A DNA stretch of 50,094 nt from positions 1 through 50,094 of the forward strand of contig CALUTU010000016.1 in assembly GCA_944323785.1 (NCBI GenBank). Reading direction: 5' to 3'. This document shows positions 1-9,183 of the stretch, piece by piece; position 1 is the first letter of the stretch; every line of letters begins with the position of its first letter. The translations under genes and the position numbers were made by a program. The notes beneath the pieces were generated by a model, which ran no database searches, was not told the origin of the DNA, and worked only from the letters and a program-made list of their open reading frames with translations. The DNA comes from an uncultured Bacteroidales bacterium (lineage in GTDB: Bacteria > Bacteroidota > Bacteroidia > Bacteroidales > UBA932).

Positions 1-39
1 GTAGTCATTGCCGTTGATTTTGAGTTTATATTCTTTCAT
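1..39 (-). CDS. Biotin carrier subunit of methylmalonyl-CoA decarboxylase, N-terminal 13 codons only (partial)
   Basis: Only the first 13 codons lie in the window (MKEYKLKINGNDY), reading off the left edge. That start is typical of the small biotin/lipoyl-attachment proteins that carry CO2 between the carboxyltransferase and the membrane pump of sodium-dependent decarboxylases. It sits 11 bases downstream of the OadG-like gene on the same strand, the place where Bacteroidales mmd operons carry the biotin carrier. The biotinylated lysine would lie outside the window, so the call rests on the short N-terminus and on the neighbours. Confidence 0.6.
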   Translation of the reverse strand, partial: MKEYKLKINGNDY

Positions 40-50
40 GGTCTGTATTA

Positions 51-980
51 TTATCTTTGGTTCTTTTTAAGTGTGGGGGTCTGACGGAGAGTGTAGATCT
101 TCGAGCTCCAGGGCGAGTAGCTCCTGTCGGTATGGCTCATGGTGATGGTCAGGCTCTCGTTGTCATGGGCCTCGCTCTCCTCGTGGAAGAGGTGGAGGGC
201 TACGGCGATGGCGGCGTAGGTCTCTCCTGAGGTCTCTTTCACGTTGACAGCAGTCTCTCCGCTACCGGCTGTAGCTGCTGTGGACTTCCGGTTCAGTTTG
301 TTTACAGCGATATGGCCGGTGAACTTGAAGATGAAGCAGAGGATGATAAGGGCGCAGAATACCACCAGCATGGCGGTGAGGGTGAGAATCCATCCGCCCG
401 GGTCTTCCCTTGCCATTATCTGACTCTTGGTCTCCTCGTCCACTCCTGCGTTGTTGGTGCTGGGAGAGGTCCAGGGCATGATGCCCCAGCCCTCGCCGCT
501 GCCGTCGTTGGAGCCTATGCCGTCCTCGATACGTCCGTAGGACTGGTCCACACCGAGGTTCTTGGGTATAGCGATCTTGTCGATGACAGTACGTCCGTCG
601 CTGGCCACGAAGTAAACAGTATCAGACTCTTCCAGGGTGAAGTTGATGTGGAAGGTCCCGTGGTAGGGGTTGTTGTCCGCCCAGAAGAGAACATGCTGGC
701 GGGGCTTGATCTGGGTCAGCACGTCTCCTTTGGGGATGATGTATTTCTTCAGGTTGTCCGGATCATTGGACAGGAAGCATCCGCCGATGTCCACCGTACC
801 GTAGGAGGTATTGAAGAGCTCGAACCAGCCGTTGTGGAAGCCGAAGTCGTCCTCGAAGTTGGTCTCATTGTGGATGAGCAGCTCGTTGAGACGCATATCG
901 CTCTGGCTCTGGGCACTCAGGGTGAACACGGACAGAGTCACTGCAAGACCCGACACCAATATGAATCTAAGTTTGTTCAT
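51..980 (-). CDS. Lamin-tail domain/OadG-like gamma subunit of sodium-pumping methylmalonyl-CoA decarboxylase
   Basis: 309 residues. A signal peptide (about residues 1-23, ending near LSAQ) is followed by a lamin-tail-like beta domain (about 28-160, with LNELLIHNETN and WFELFNTS). A single membrane helix (about 197-220, WILTLTAMLVVFCALIILCF) and a short cytoplasmic tail complete it, the usual layout of OadG-type gamma subunits. OadG proteins anchor the carboxyltransferase to the beta-subunit ion pump. Canonical OadG proteins are about 80-120 residues; the extra N-terminal domain would sit in the periplasm. The gene lies directly downstream of mmdA (18-base gap) and upstream of the biotin carrier, so a role in the same complex is likely. 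What the lamin-tail domain binds is not known to me. Confidence 0.8.
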   Translation of the reverse strand: MNKLRFILVSGLAVTLSVFTLSAQSQSDMRLNELLIHNETNFEDDFGFHNGWFELFNTSYGTVDIGGCFLSNDPDNLKKYIIPKGDVLTQIKPRQHVLFWADNNPYHGTFHINFTLEESDTVYFVASDGRTVIDKIAIPKNLGVDQSYGRIEDGIGSNDGSGEGWGIMPWTSPSTNNAGVDEETKSQIMAREDPGGWILTLTAMLVVFCALIILCFIFKFTGHIAVNKLNRKSTAATAGSGETAVNVKETSGETYAAIAVALHLFHEESEAHDNESLTITMSHTDRSYSPWSSKIYTLRQTPTLKKNQR

Positions 981-998
981 TTCAGTCGGTTTGATGTG

Positions 999-2561
999 TT
1001 ACAAAGGAAGATTGTCGTGCTTCTTGGCAGGGTTGGTAAGCTTCTTTGTAGAAAGCTGCTCAAGGGCGCGGATTACGCGGAAACGGGTATTGCGGGGCTC
1101 GATGACATCGTCGATGTAACCGTAGCTGGCTGCCTTGTAAGGGTTGCAGAAGAGGTCGTTGTACTCTTTCTTCTTCTCGGCTGCGAGCTCTGCGCGTTTC
1201 TCGGGATCCTCGATGGCCTTGATCTCCTTGGAGTAGAGCACTTCTACCGCACCGTCGGCACCCATCACGGCAATGTTGGCTGTAGGCCATGCGTAGTTGA
1301 TGTCGCCGCGGAGCTGCTTGCAGCTCATCACGATGTGTGATCCGCCGTAGGACTTGCGGAGTGTCACGGTTACTTTAGGCACTGTAGCCTCACCGTAAGC
1401 GTAGAGCAGCTTGGCTCCGTGAACGATGATTCCGCCGTACTCCTGCTGGGTTCCGGGCAGGAAGCCGGGAACGTCCACGAGGGTTACGATGGGGATGTTG
1501 AAGGCGTCGCAGAAACGTACGAAACGTGCGGCTTTTCTCGAAGAGTTGATGTCGAGCACACCGGCCAGGTACTTGGGCTGGTTGGCCACGATGCCTACAG
1601 ATGTGCCGCCCATGTGAGCGAAGCCGATGATGATGTTCTTGGCGTAGTCCTTGTGGATCTCGAAGAATTCTCCGTCATCCACGATGCCGCCGATGACATT
1701 GTACATGTCGTAAGCCTCGTTGGGGCTATCGGGTATGATGGAGTTGAGGGAGTCCTCAAGTCTCTCGATAGGGTCTGCGGTGGGCTTGTAAGGCGGCTCC
1801 TCCATGTTGTTCTGAGGAATGAAGGAGAGGAGCTTGCGGATGATGGCGATAGCGTCTTCCTCTGAGTCGGCAGCGAAGTGAGCGACACCGCTCTTGGAAG
1901 CATGTACGGATGCACCTCCGAGCTGTTCCTGTGTAACGACCTCACCTGTTACGGACTTAACGACTGCGGGACCGGTCAGGAACATGTAGCTGGTACCCTT
2001 GGCCATGATATTGAAGTCGGTAAGGGCGGGAGAGTAAACGGCACCTCCGGCGCAGGGACCGAGGATGGCTGAGATCTGGGGAATGACACCCGAAGCGAGG
2101 ATGTTCCTCTGGAAGATCTCGGCATATCCTGCGAGTGCGTTCACACCTTCCTGGATACGGGCTCCGCCTGAGTCATTGAGACCGATGACGGGAGCGCCCA
2201 TCTTCATGGCCTGGTCCATGATCTTGCAGATCTTCAGGGCCAGAGTCTCGGAAAGAGAACCTCCGAATACAGTGAAGTCCTGTGCGAAGACGTATACCAG
2301 ACGGCCGTCGATAGTACCGTAACCGGTAACGACACCGTCGCCGAGGAACGTGGTCTTGTTCATGCCGAAGTTCGTGCAGCGGTGTGTCACGAACATATCG
2401 AATTCTTCAAAGCTGCCTTCGTCCAGGAGCATTGCAATCCTTTCGCGGGCAGTGTATTTGCCCTTCTGGTGCTGAGAGTCGATTCTTTTCTCACCGCCAC
2501 CGAGGCGGGCCTTCTCACGAAGCTCTATCAGCGCTTTAACTTGTTCAAGCTGTTGGCTCAT
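999..2561 (-). CDS. mmdA: Methylmalonyl-CoA decarboxylase alpha subunit (carboxyltransferase)
   Basis: 520 residues, full length for acyl-CoA carboxylase carboxyltransferase subunits. The N-terminal crotonase-like half carries SGGARIQEG (131-139) and the oxyanion-hole stretch [11 protein letters not shown] (168-178). The C-terminal half contains the [11 protein letters not shown] and [11 protein letters not shown] stretches of the acyl-CoA-binding domain. The enzyme moves the carboxyl group of (S)-methylmalonyl-CoA to biotin, giving propionyl-CoA in the succinate pathway. Epimerase lies upstream and the OadG-like and biotin subunits downstream, which favours the decarboxylase over a propionyl-CoA carboxylase; the family alone would not separate the two. 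Confidence 0.93.
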   Translation of the reverse strand: MSQQLEQVKALIELREKARLGGGEKRIDSQHQKGKYTARERIAMLLDEGSFEEFDMFVTHRCTNFGMNKTTFLGDGVVTGYGTIDGRLVYVFAQDFTVFGGSLSETLALKICKIMDQAMKMGAPVIGLNDSGGARIQEGVNALAGYAEIFQRNILASGVIPQISAILGPCAGGAVYSPALTDFNIMAKGTSYMFLTGPAVVKSVTGEVVTQEQLGGASVHASKSGVAHFAADSEEDAIAIIRKLLSFIPQNNMEEPPYKPTADPIERLEDSLNSIIPDSPNEAYDMYNVIGGIVDDGEFFEIHKDYAKNIIIGFAHMGGTSVGIVANQPKYLAGVLDINSSRKAARFVRFCDAFNIPIVTLVDVPGFLPGTQQEYGGIIVHGAKLLYAYGEATVPKVTVTLRKSYGGSHIVMSCKQLRGDINYAWPTANIAVMGADGAVEVLYSKEIKAIEDPEKRAELAAEKKKEYNDLFCNPYKAASYGYIDDVIEPRNTRFRVIRALEQLSTKKLTNPAKKHDNLPL

Positions 2562-2588
2562 AACTTAATCTATTAATTAGTGTTTTGT

Positions 2589-3005
2589 TTACTTGTTGTT
2601 GGGGTCCTCGCACAGCTCTGTGAGCACTCCGTGAGTGGACTTGGGATGGAGAAATGCGATATTGAGTCCCTCCGCACCTTTGCGGGGAGCCTTGTCAATC
2701 AGTCTTACGCCCTTGGCCTCCATCTCGTTGAGTGCGTTCTGAACGCCGTCCTTAACGCTGAAAGCCAGGTGATGTATGCCCTCGCCTCTCTTCTCGATGA
2801 AGCCGGCGATGGTGCCGTCGGGAGATGTGCTCTCGAGCAGCTCGAGCTTGGTCTGTCCGATCTTGAAGAAAGCTGTTCTTACTTTCTGGTCGGGCACTTC
2901 CTCGATAGAGTAGCATTTCAGGCCCAACATGTTCTCGTAGTAGGGAATGGCCTCGTCAAGGGACTTGACGGCGATTCCAAGATGTTCGATATGTGACAGT
3001 TCCAT
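2589..3005 (-). CDS. mce: Methylmalonyl-CoA epimerase
   Basis: 138 residues, vicinal-oxygen-chelate fold with two beta-alpha-beta-beta-beta modules. The likely metal ligands are visible: His8 in HLGIAV, Glu in KLELLE, His in GIHHLAF and Glu in GVLTELCE. It interconverts (R)- and (S)-methylmalonyl-CoA, feeding the decarboxylase encoded 27 bases downstream. The ATG at 3005 is chosen because family members start MxxxHIEHLGIAV; an upstream in-frame ATG at 3071 would add an unrelated tail and overlap the preceding gene. Length and neighbours match the family. Confidence 0.93.
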   Translation of the reverse strand: MELSHIEHLGIAVKSLDEAIPYYENMLGLKCYSIEEVPDQKVRTAFFKIGQTKLELLESTSPDGTIAGFIEKRGEGIHHLAFSVKDGVQNALNEMEAKGVRLIDKAPRKGAEGLNIAFLHPKSTHGVLTELCEDPNNK

Positions 3006-3024
3006 AATATTATGTATTAAAATG

Positions 3025-3759
3025 TTATTGTTCGTCAGACATTGCCATCGTGTGATATACGTTCTGGACATCGTCGTCGTTCTCCAGCTTGTCGATGAGC
3101 TTCAGGATGCCCTCTTTTTCTTCCTGAGAGAGCTGTTTCAGAGGAACGTTCGGAATCCTCTCAAAACCTCCGGATACGATTGTGAAGCCGTTGTCCTCAA
3201 GATATTTCTGGATATTGCCGAAAGACTCGAACTCCCCGTATATATAAATAAGGTCTTCCTCATCGTCCTTGTAGACATCGTCTACACCGTAGTCTATGAG
3301 TTCCAGCTCCAGCTCGTCCATGTCCACGGGACCGTCCTTCTTAACCTTGAAGACGCACTTGTGGTCGAACATGAAGCTTACGCAGCCCTGGGTGCCGAGG
3401 CTTCCTCCGACTTTCGTGAAGTAGCTGCGGATATTGGCCACAGTCCTCATGTTGTTGTCGGTGGCGGTCTCTATCAGGAAGGCGATGCCGTGAGGACCGA
3501 ATCCCTCGTATACTATCTCCTCATAATTGCCCTGGTCTTTTTCCACAGCTCTCTTGATTGCCCTTTCGATATTGTCTTTGGGCATGTTCTCGCTCTTTGC
3601 TGTCTGGATGAGTGTCCTCAGGCGAGGGTTGCTGTCAGGGTCAGGACCTCCTGCCTTTGCCGCTATGGTTATTTCTTTTCCAAGACGAGTGAATACGCGG
3701 GCCATGTTGCCCCAGCGTTTGAACTTGCGTTCCTTTCTGAATTCAAAAGCTCTTCCCAT
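3025..3759 (-). CDS. YebC/PmpR-family DNA-binding regulatory protein
   Basis: 244 residues, the family's usual length. Diagnostic stretches are MARVFTRLGKEITIAAKAGG, NPRLRTLIQTAKSENMPKDNIERAIKRA, and YEGFGPHGIAFLIE. The family, also called TACO1-like, is described as transcriptional regulators and, more recently, as factors that help translation of difficult peptide stretches. The N-terminus (MGRAFEFRKERKFKRWGNMARVF) is the Bacteroidota form. It is the second gene in the minus-strand run that ends with the mmd genes, 19 bases upstream of mce. Confidence 0.92.
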   Translation of the reverse strand: MGRAFEFRKERKFKRWGNMARVFTRLGKEITIAAKAGGPDPDSNPRLRTLIQTAKSENMPKDNIERAIKRAVEKDQGNYEEIVYEGFGPHGIAFLIETATDNNMRTVANIRSYFTKVGGSLGTQGCVSFMFDHKCVFKVKKDGPVDMDELELELIDYGVDDVYKDDEEDLIYIYGEFESFGNIQKYLEDNGFTIVSGGFERIPNVPLKQLSQEEKEGILKLIDKLENDDDVQNVYHTMAMSDEQ

Positions 3760-3767
3760 ACGGTTCT

Positions 3768-4448
3768 TTACTTCTTAACTTCTATGCGTGAAATGTACTT
3801 GTCGATCTCATATCCCTCATAGGACTGCGGATATTTGTCCTTGATGACACGGTAGTGGGCGAGAGCCTCGTCATTGCGTCCCAGCTCCTCGCAGATGATA
3901 CCGGCCTTGAGCAGGTATGAGGCGGCGAAGATATTGTCCTCGGTCTCTGCAGCCTGAAGATAGTAGCTGAGAGCTGTCTCATAGTCCTCGAGCATGGAGT
4001 AGGCATCTCCTGTGCAGGCCAGTGCGCGTCCCTTCATGACAGGCTCCTTGGTCCTGTACTTGCCGAGATAGCTGATGGCCTCCTGGGCATTGCCGAGCTG
4101 GAGCTCGCATATGCCGGCATAGAGATACACTGCCTTGCCGGCCTTGGCACCGTATTCATCGATAATCTGGGCGAATCCGAGGGCGTTTCCGTCACCGTTG
4201 AGCGCCTTGTCGTAGTCCTCTGCCCTGAAATACTGCTCGGCTGTGAAGGTCTGGCCCACGGCCTCTGCCTTCATCGGCTTGGAATAGAACTGGATAACAA
4301 GGACAATAATCGCGGCTACGAGTATAAGAGCTACTCCTGTATAGGATAACTTCTTGCCGTTTTTCTTGAAAAATTCCTCTGTCTGTGATACGGCTTCGCC
4401 GACTTTCTCGTTTTTCTCCTGATTGGGATTATTGATGTTCTTTGCCAT
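3768..4448 (-). CDS. Membrane-anchored tetratricopeptide repeat protein
   Basis: 226 residues. A short basic cytoplasmic N-terminus precedes one membrane helix (about residues 35-53, LSYTGVALILVAAIIVLVIQF). TPR-like helical repeats follow (AEQYFRAEDYDKAL, AVYLYAGICELQLGNAQEAISYLGKY, GDAYSMLEDYETALSYYLQAAE, AGIICEELGRNDEALAHYR). This single-helix-plus-TPR layout resembles YfgM/TPR_21-type proteins, which work near periplasmic chaperones in other bacteria; the role here is inferred only. It is the first gene of the minus-strand operon, divergent from recF. Confidence 0.8.
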   Translation of the reverse strand: MAKNINNPNQEKNEKVGEAVSQTEEFFKKNGKKLSYTGVALILVAAIIVLVIQFYSKPMKAEAVGQTFTAEQYFRAEDYDKALNGDGNALGFAQIIDEYGAKAGKAVYLYAGICELQLGNAQEAISYLGKYRTKEPVMKGRALACTGDAYSMLEDYETALSYYLQAAETEDNIFAASYLLKAGIICEELGRNDEALAHYRVIKDKYPQSYEGYEIDKYISRIEVKK

Positions 4449-4483
4449 TTGGATATTAAAATTTATAATTTTCGTAATGGATG

Positions 4484-4513
4484 CAAAAATACAACAAATT
4501 GTCTAATCGCAAA
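4484..4513 (-). promoter_or_regulatory. Promoter of the TPR-yebC-mce-mmd run (minus strand)
   Basis: Read on the minus strand, TTTG (4513-4510) and TATTTTTG (4491-4484) are separated by 18 bases, close to the Bacteroides sigma-ABfr consensus TTTG-N19-TAnnTTTG. The -7 element lies about 36 bases upstream of the ATG at 4448. A second TATCTTTG overlaps at 4517-4510. Confidence 0.6.
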
Positions 4514-4535
4514 GATAAAATTACAAGATTTCGCC

Positions 4536-4543
4536 TATCTTTG
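4536..4543 (+). promoter_or_regulatory. -7 element (TATCTTTG) for recF
   Basis: Perfect TAnnTTTG about 20 bases before the recF ATG. I see no clear -33 element at the expected spacing. Confidence 0.5.
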
Positions 4544-4563
4544 CTCATTATAAATACTCCGCG

Positions 4564-5670
4564 ATGTATCTGAGCAGAATAATCGTCAGCAATTTCAAGA
4601 ATATTACCGGGGCCGATATCACATTCTCTCCCAAAATCAACTGTATATGCGGTGACAACGGGGAGGGAAAGACCAATTTCCTGGATGCCGTCTATTATCT
4701 GTCCATGACCAAGAGTTTCCTCTCGACGTCGGACAGGTACACTTTTACCTACGGCGAGACGGAGACCGTCCTTCACGGCGATTATGTGACGGACAGCGGG
4801 GCAGAGGACATAGCGGTTGCCGTGAAAAATGACGGGACCAAGACTGTCCGCCGCAACGGTAAGGCATACAAGCGGATATCCGAACATATCGGGAAGATTC
4901 CGGTGGTGATGACCGCGCCCTCTGACGTGGCTCTGATACATGATTCCGGAGAGGAAAGGCGCCGGTTCCTGAATATGATGATCTCCCAGATGGACCAGGA
5001 GTATCTGCGGGCGGTGGTCTCGTACAACCGTCTGCTCAGGCAGCGCAACTCGCTTCTGAAACAGGACAATGTCCCGGACATCCTGCTGGATACGGTCTCG
5101 GAGCGCATGTACGGCCTGTCTGAGTACATATACCGGGCTAGAAACAGGACTTCGGAGATGCTCAATGAGCGTGCGGCCTCTTTCTACAGTCTTATATCCG
5201 ATGGCAAGGAGGCGGTGGAGATACGTTACCGCTCAGACCTCTCCGGTGCTGACGGTGCGGCCGGGGTGTTTGCGGCCAGCCTTCAGAAAGACAAGGTCAT
5301 GGGGTATACCACGGCCGGAGTCCAGCGGGATGACCTGGAGCTGTTCATGGACGGATACCCTGTCCGCAGATGCTCCTCGCAGGGACAGCAGAAGTCGTTC
5401 CTGCTGGCCTTGAAGATGGCGCAGTACTCGGTCATGAGACAGGTCAGCGGACTGCAGCCGATACTGCTGTTCGATGATCTTTTCGACAAACTGGATGCAG
5501 GACGTGTGGCGTCCCTGATCAGGATGGTGGTGGAGGGAGACTTCGGCCAGATATTCATAACGGACACAGACGAGGCCCGTCTGCGGGATATCGTAGGCGG
5601 CATTACGGATCAATGTAAATATTTCAGCGTATGCAGAGGACAGGTGCAGTCAGGCTCGGAGAATTGCTGA
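4564..5670 (+). CDS. recF: DNA replication and repair protein RecF
   Basis: 368 residues, normal for RecF. Walker A GDNGEGKT at 30-37, ABC signature SQGQQKS at 272-278, and Walker B ILLFDD at 300-305 followed by LFDKLD. This SMC-like ATPase works with RecO and RecR to load RecA on single-stranded gaps. The last 40 bases overlap the DUF721 gene, an arrangement repeated in many Bacteroidota, so the two are probably co-translated. Confidence 0.96.
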   Translation: MYLSRIIVSNFKNITGADITFSPKINCICGDNGEGKTNFLDAVYYLSMTKSFLSTSDRYTFTYGETETVLHGDYVTDSGAEDIAVAVKNDGTKTVRRNGKAYKRISEHIGKIPVVMTAPSDVALIHDSGEERRRFLNMMISQMDQEYLRAVVSYNRLLRQRNSLLKQDNVPDILLDTVSERMYGLSEYIYRARNRTSEMLNERAASFYSLISDGKEAVEIRYRSDLSGADGAAGVFAASLQKDKVMGYTTAGVQRDDLELFMDGYPVRRCSSQGQQKSFLLALKMAQYSVMRQVSGLQPILLFDDLFDKLDAGRVASLIRMVVEGDFGQIFITDTDEARLRDIVGGITDQCKYFSVCRGQVQSGSENC

Positions 5671-5921
5671 ACCAGTATATTGACGAGGTCCGCATCCGGG
5701 ACGGTTTCGTGTCCCTGGATGTCTGCGGGGCCTGGCGTGCCGCAGTCGGTCCCCGTGCCGCCGCCGCGACCGCCTACGCCTGTTTCAAACAGGGTGTGCT
5801 CTACTGCACTATTACTTCCTCCATCATCCGCAACCAGCTGTATTTTAACCTGGAGGGCCTGAAATCCGACATCAACGCCCGCCTCGGCTCCACCCTCGTT
5901 CACCGCATCATCCTCCGATAG
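5631..5921 (+). CDS. DUF721 protein, DciA-like
   Basis: 96 residues. DUF721 hallmark features: a central VCGAWRAAVGP motif and a beta-rich segment ending ITSSIIRNQLYFNLEGLKSDINARLGSTLVHRIILR. The family includes DciA, which helps load or activate the replicative helicase DnaB in bacteria lacking DnaC; this protein is shorter than actinobacterial or proteobacterial DciA. The start lies inside recF (40-base overlap), supporting translational coupling of two replication/repair factors. Confidence 0.85.
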   Translation: MQRTGAVRLGELLNQYIDEVRIRDGFVSLDVCGAWRAAVGPRAAAATAYACFKQGVLYCTITSSIIRNQLYFNLEGLKSDINARLGSTLVHRIILR

Positions 5922-6312
5922 AGATGCATTCTCACCAATCTGCATTGTTTCTATTTTTAATAGGAGCTGCAATTCTGTTTGATAAACGCTGTCCGGGAAG
6001 AAAATATTTTCGTATCTTTGCGTTTGCCGGATGCCGGCGTACATATGAAAGTGTTATTCGCACGTCCTTAAAGGAAAATGTGGCAGTTTTCTATGGAACA
6101 AGGACACGGACAGCACTCATTCTTGTTTAGATATTACGGTTGTGTGTATCTATTGCGCACTCATAGCCCCATATCTAATCAAGTGTGGGGTTATAAGCCG
6201 TTTATTTGTTCCAGGTTATGCCACAACCTTCCTTTAGATAAACGAATTGCAGCTCCACACTTTCTTTTTGGACTAAATCCTTTCAGGAGCTGGAGAGGGC
6301 AGTGTATAAACT
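5922..6312 (+). other. 391-base non-coding stretch, probable long leader of the barrel/caspase operon
   Basis: No convincing gene. It holds a TATCTTTG -7 element at 6013-6020, which would give a leader of about 290 bases before the ATG at 6313. One hairpin is visible: AGCCCCATA (about 6165) can pair with TGTGGGGTT about 12 bases downstream. I do not recognise a known riboswitch or RNA family. Confidence 0.4.
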
Positions 6313-7149
6313 ATGAACAGTAAACTTAAAGGACTGACATTTTTTTGTCTTATTGCCATGATTCTGATGTGCCCTGTCATGATGCCGTGTGCATATGCCT
6401 CCTCATATGAGGTAGCCTCGCAGCAGGATATTTACAAGACAGTGTATCTGAAGAACGGTACGGAAATCAAGGGCACTGTAACCGAAGAGGATGGAATGAT
6501 AAAGGTTGTCAGTGTCTCAGGAGATGTCTTCTATTTCAGTAAGGAGGAGATCCGTGAGATTGACGATCCGACCAAGGCTGTTATGCGTCAGCGTATGAGA
6601 GACTCTCTTCAACTTGTTAAAGAGCAGCAGTTGGCGTTTAAACAGCAGAAGAAGGACTCTCTGCAGTCTGTGCGGATGCAAAAGAGGGAATTCCGCAGAG
6701 AGAACAGACTGAGCGGTTATTTCCTTTCCCTGGATTTCGGAAGTACACTCACCCCGTCATCAGCGTTGTACTCAAAGATGGCCTCTGCAGCCATAATCAA
6801 CGGTTATAGGTTGTGCAACTGGTTTCAGGCGGGAGTGGGCCTGGAGTATGCATATTATAACTATCGTCCTTCTTTTGACATATACCTGCATCTGAAGTCT
6901 CCTTTTTTTGGACGTAAAAAGGTGTCGCCTTATATATCGGAGGATCTGGGTTATAGGGCTGATCTGGGAGGTAACTCTATATTCAGCGGTATTCTGTCTA
7001 CTACCTCTCTCGGCGTGCAGTTCAATATAAATGACAAGAATGCCATTTCTCTAGGAGTAGTATACTCACTTACTGCTTATGAGAGTGATAAATGGCATTC
7101 ATTAGGTCTCAAGTTGGCTTATACATTTTACGGTAATAAGAAAAAATGA
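6313..7149 (+). CDS. Exported protein with short beta domain, basic coiled linker and C-terminal membrane barrel-like region
   Basis: 278 residues. A signal peptide (about 1-29, ending AYA) is followed by a small beta domain (43-83, LKNGTEIKGTVTEEDG and FYFSKEEIREI) seen in many Bacteroidota envelope proteins. A strongly charged helical stretch (about 90-132, rich in Arg, Lys and Gln) leads to a C-terminal half of alternating amphipathic strands ending in an aromatic residue (LGLKLAYTFYG), as in outer-membrane beta-barrel proteins. Specific function unknown. Its TGA overlaps the ATG of the next gene (ATGA), so it is coupled to the caspase-like protein. Confidence 0.65.
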   Translation: MNSKLKGLTFFCLIAMILMCPVMMPCAYASSYEVASQQDIYKTVYLKNGTEIKGTVTEEDGMIKVVSVSGDVFYFSKEEIREIDDPTKAVMRQRMRDSLQLVKEQQLAFKQQKKDSLQSVRMQKREFRRENRLSGYFLSLDFGSTLTPSSALYSKMASAAIINGYRLCNWFQAGVGLEYAYYNYRPSFDIYLHLKSPFFGRKKVSPYISEDLGYRADLGGNSIFSGILSTTSLGVQFNINDKNAISLGVVYSLTAYESDKWHSLGLKLAYTFYGNKKK

Positions 7150-9155
7150 TGAAAAAGATCATATTGGTTTTATTGATGTTGTCACCCATCTGTCTCCTGG
7201 CGCAGGAAAGGACTGCGGATGAGAACGGACTTTGGGGTTTTATGGAGAACGGCCGTTGGGTTATAGAGCCGAAGTACGATGATGTCGGAGAGTTCTCAAA
7301 CAATATGGCTGCCGTATGTATGGCCGGGAAATGGGGCTATGTCAATCGGGACGGAGTGCAGGTCATACCGTATAAATTCGAGTATGCCGGAGAGTTCACC
7401 TCCCATCTGGCACCGGTGTCGATGATGGGAAAATTCGGCTATGTGGACAAACGGGGCAATGTGGAGATTCCGTATAAATTTGATGGAGCAAGGCCGTTCC
7501 ACGAAGGTTATGCAGCAGTCTGCATTGCCGGTAAGTGGGGATTCATAGATGTTGACGGTAATCAGACTATTCCGTTCAAATTTGCGCAGGTTACGGATTT
7601 CTCAGAGGGGCTGGCGGGGGTGTTCAGTAAGAGGAATGTTAAATCAGAAAGAGCAAAACGGGATACAGAATCTAATTTGTCAGCATTGTTGCTTGGTTTT
7701 TTGATTAAAAATAAAGATAATCAGAAAGTTACGTCTGCAGCAACGGGTAAAGGCGGCAGTAAGGAATTAGAAAGATGTGACGGTTATGTGGATTATGACG
7801 GCAATTGGTATGCCGACAGGAATGATTATGTTCCGCCCTTTTCAGTATATGCCAAGCGTGTGATAGAGGAGAAAGTCAATCTCTGGCAGCAGAAGGGCAA
7901 ATACGAGAAGACAGCCGATTGGCAGGCAAGGGTGAATGACGCGAACAGGAAGATATTTATAGACAGTCTGTATTCAGTTGCGCAGAACGATTATATCGCT
8001 TTCAGGTCCTCCAGAATGGAGGATTCGCAGACGCTGGTGAATTATGATGCGGACAATGAGGTGTTTTTAATCACTGATGCCGAGTTCGGTGATCTGCTTG
8101 TACAGGTACCCATAGAATATGCGCCGGATTTCGAGGCCGGTTTCGACAGTATGGATAAAGATATGAGGTATTATCTGAATGGCGATCATCTGGCTCTTGC
8201 CGAGGTGGTTTACAATTTGGGCGGTCATGAATTCAGGTACAGCAGTCAGGCAGATCTCCGATATACTGAACTGGATATCGAATACAATTTCGAACCTGTC
8301 GATATTGAGGTCGAGTCACCGGCACTCTATGCAGACAGAGGGTCGCAGACAATCAGCCGTAGTAATGTTTCCATAGGTGTTTCGGATGTCGATACGGATA
8401 TCCCGCAGGCATCATCGGAGAATGACAGGACTTTTGTGGTGATACTGGCCAACGAGAATTACAACACCGAGTCCCGTGTCGAATATGCGCACAATGACGG
8501 AGAGGTATTCAGCCGGTACTGCAACAAGACTCTTGGTATTCCGGAATCCAACATAAGAGTGGTGTTTGATGCCACCCTTAATAACATCCGTGCTCAGGTT
8601 GACTGGCTGTCCAAAGTAGGTGAGGCCTATGGCGGGGATGCCAGGCTTATGTTCTACTATGCGGGCCACGGTATCCCTGATGAGTCATCCAAAGAAGCGT
8701 ATATATTGCCGGTGGACGGTTACGGCAGTAATGTTGCCACAGGATACAAACTCAGTGAACTGTATGACCAGTTGTCCGCAATCCCTTCGTCCTCGACGCT
8801 TGTGTTTCTGGATGCCTGCTTTTCAGGAGCCAACAGGGACGACCAGATGCTGGCATCAGTGAGAGGCATAGCTGTAAGGGTCAAAAAGGAGGTGCCTCAG
8901 GGCAATCTGGTGATATTCTCGGCAGCACAGGGAGACGAGACAGCTCTGCCGTACAATGAGCAGGGACACGGAATGTTTACGTATTTTCTCCTCAAGAAAT
9001 TGCAGGAGACAGGCGGAAATGTCTCACTTGGAGACCTAAGCGACTATGTCACTGACCAGGTCCGCAAGATGTCCGTAGTCACCAAATCCAAGCCGCAGAC
9101 CCCGATTGTCTCCGCCGGTGTCTCAATTTCCGACTGGCGCTCCATAAAACTTTAA
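7146..9155 (+). CDS. Exported WG-repeat protein with C-terminal caspase-fold (C14) peptidase domain
   Basis: 669 residues. A signal peptide ends near LLAQ (residue 20). About four WG repeats follow (residues 28-160, e.g. NGLWGFMENGRWVIEPKY, GKWGYVNRDG, GKFGYVDKRG, GKWGFIDVDG). A middle region of unknown family (about 210-410) precedes a caspase-like domain (about 427-669). The catalytic pair is intact: His508 in YYAGHG and Cys558 in FLDACFSG, so the peptidase is probably active. Both dyad motifs are classical for metacaspase/caspase-like C14 proteins. The gene overlaps its upstream neighbour by 4 bases. WG repeats are thought to mediate protein contacts; the target is unknown. Confidence 0.88.
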   Translation: MMKKIILVLLMLSPICLLAQERTADENGLWGFMENGRWVIEPKYDDVGEFSNNMAAVCMAGKWGYVNRDGVQVIPYKFEYAGEFTSHLAPVSMMGKFGYVDKRGNVEIPYKFDGARPFHEGYAAVCIAGKWGFIDVDGNQTIPFKFAQVTDFSEGLAGVFSKRNVKSERAKRDTESNLSALLLGFLIKNKDNQKVTSAATGKGGSKELERCDGYVDYDGNWYADRNDYVPPFSVYAKRVIEEKVNLWQQKGKYEKTADWQARVNDANRKIFIDSLYSVAQNDYIAFRSSRMEDSQTLVNYDADNEVFLITDAEFGDLLVQVPIEYAPDFEAGFDSMDKDMRYYLNGDHLALAEVVYNLGGHEFRYSSQADLRYTELDIEYNFEPVDIEVESPALYADRGSQTISRSNVSIGVSDVDTDIPQASSENDRTFVVILANENYNTESRVEYAHNDGEVFSRYCNKTLGIPESNIRVVFDATLNNIRAQVDWLSKVGEAYGGDARLMFYYAGHGIPDESSKEAYILPVDGYGSNVATGYKLSELYDQLSAIPSSSTLVFLDACFSGANRDDQMLASVRGIAVRVKKEVPQGNLVIFSAAQGDETALPYNEQGHGMFTYFLLKKLQETGGNVSLGDLSDYVTDQVRKMSVVTKSKPQTPIVSAGVSISDWRSIKL

Positions 9156-9183
9156 TCATTAACATTTAAAAAAGAATAAAACA

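Noticed and set aside
312-1340. 342-codon plus-strand frame opposite the OadG-like and mmdA genes
   Set aside because: Spans two well-supported minus-strand genes and their gap; Val/Gly-rich composition typical of an antisense shadow.
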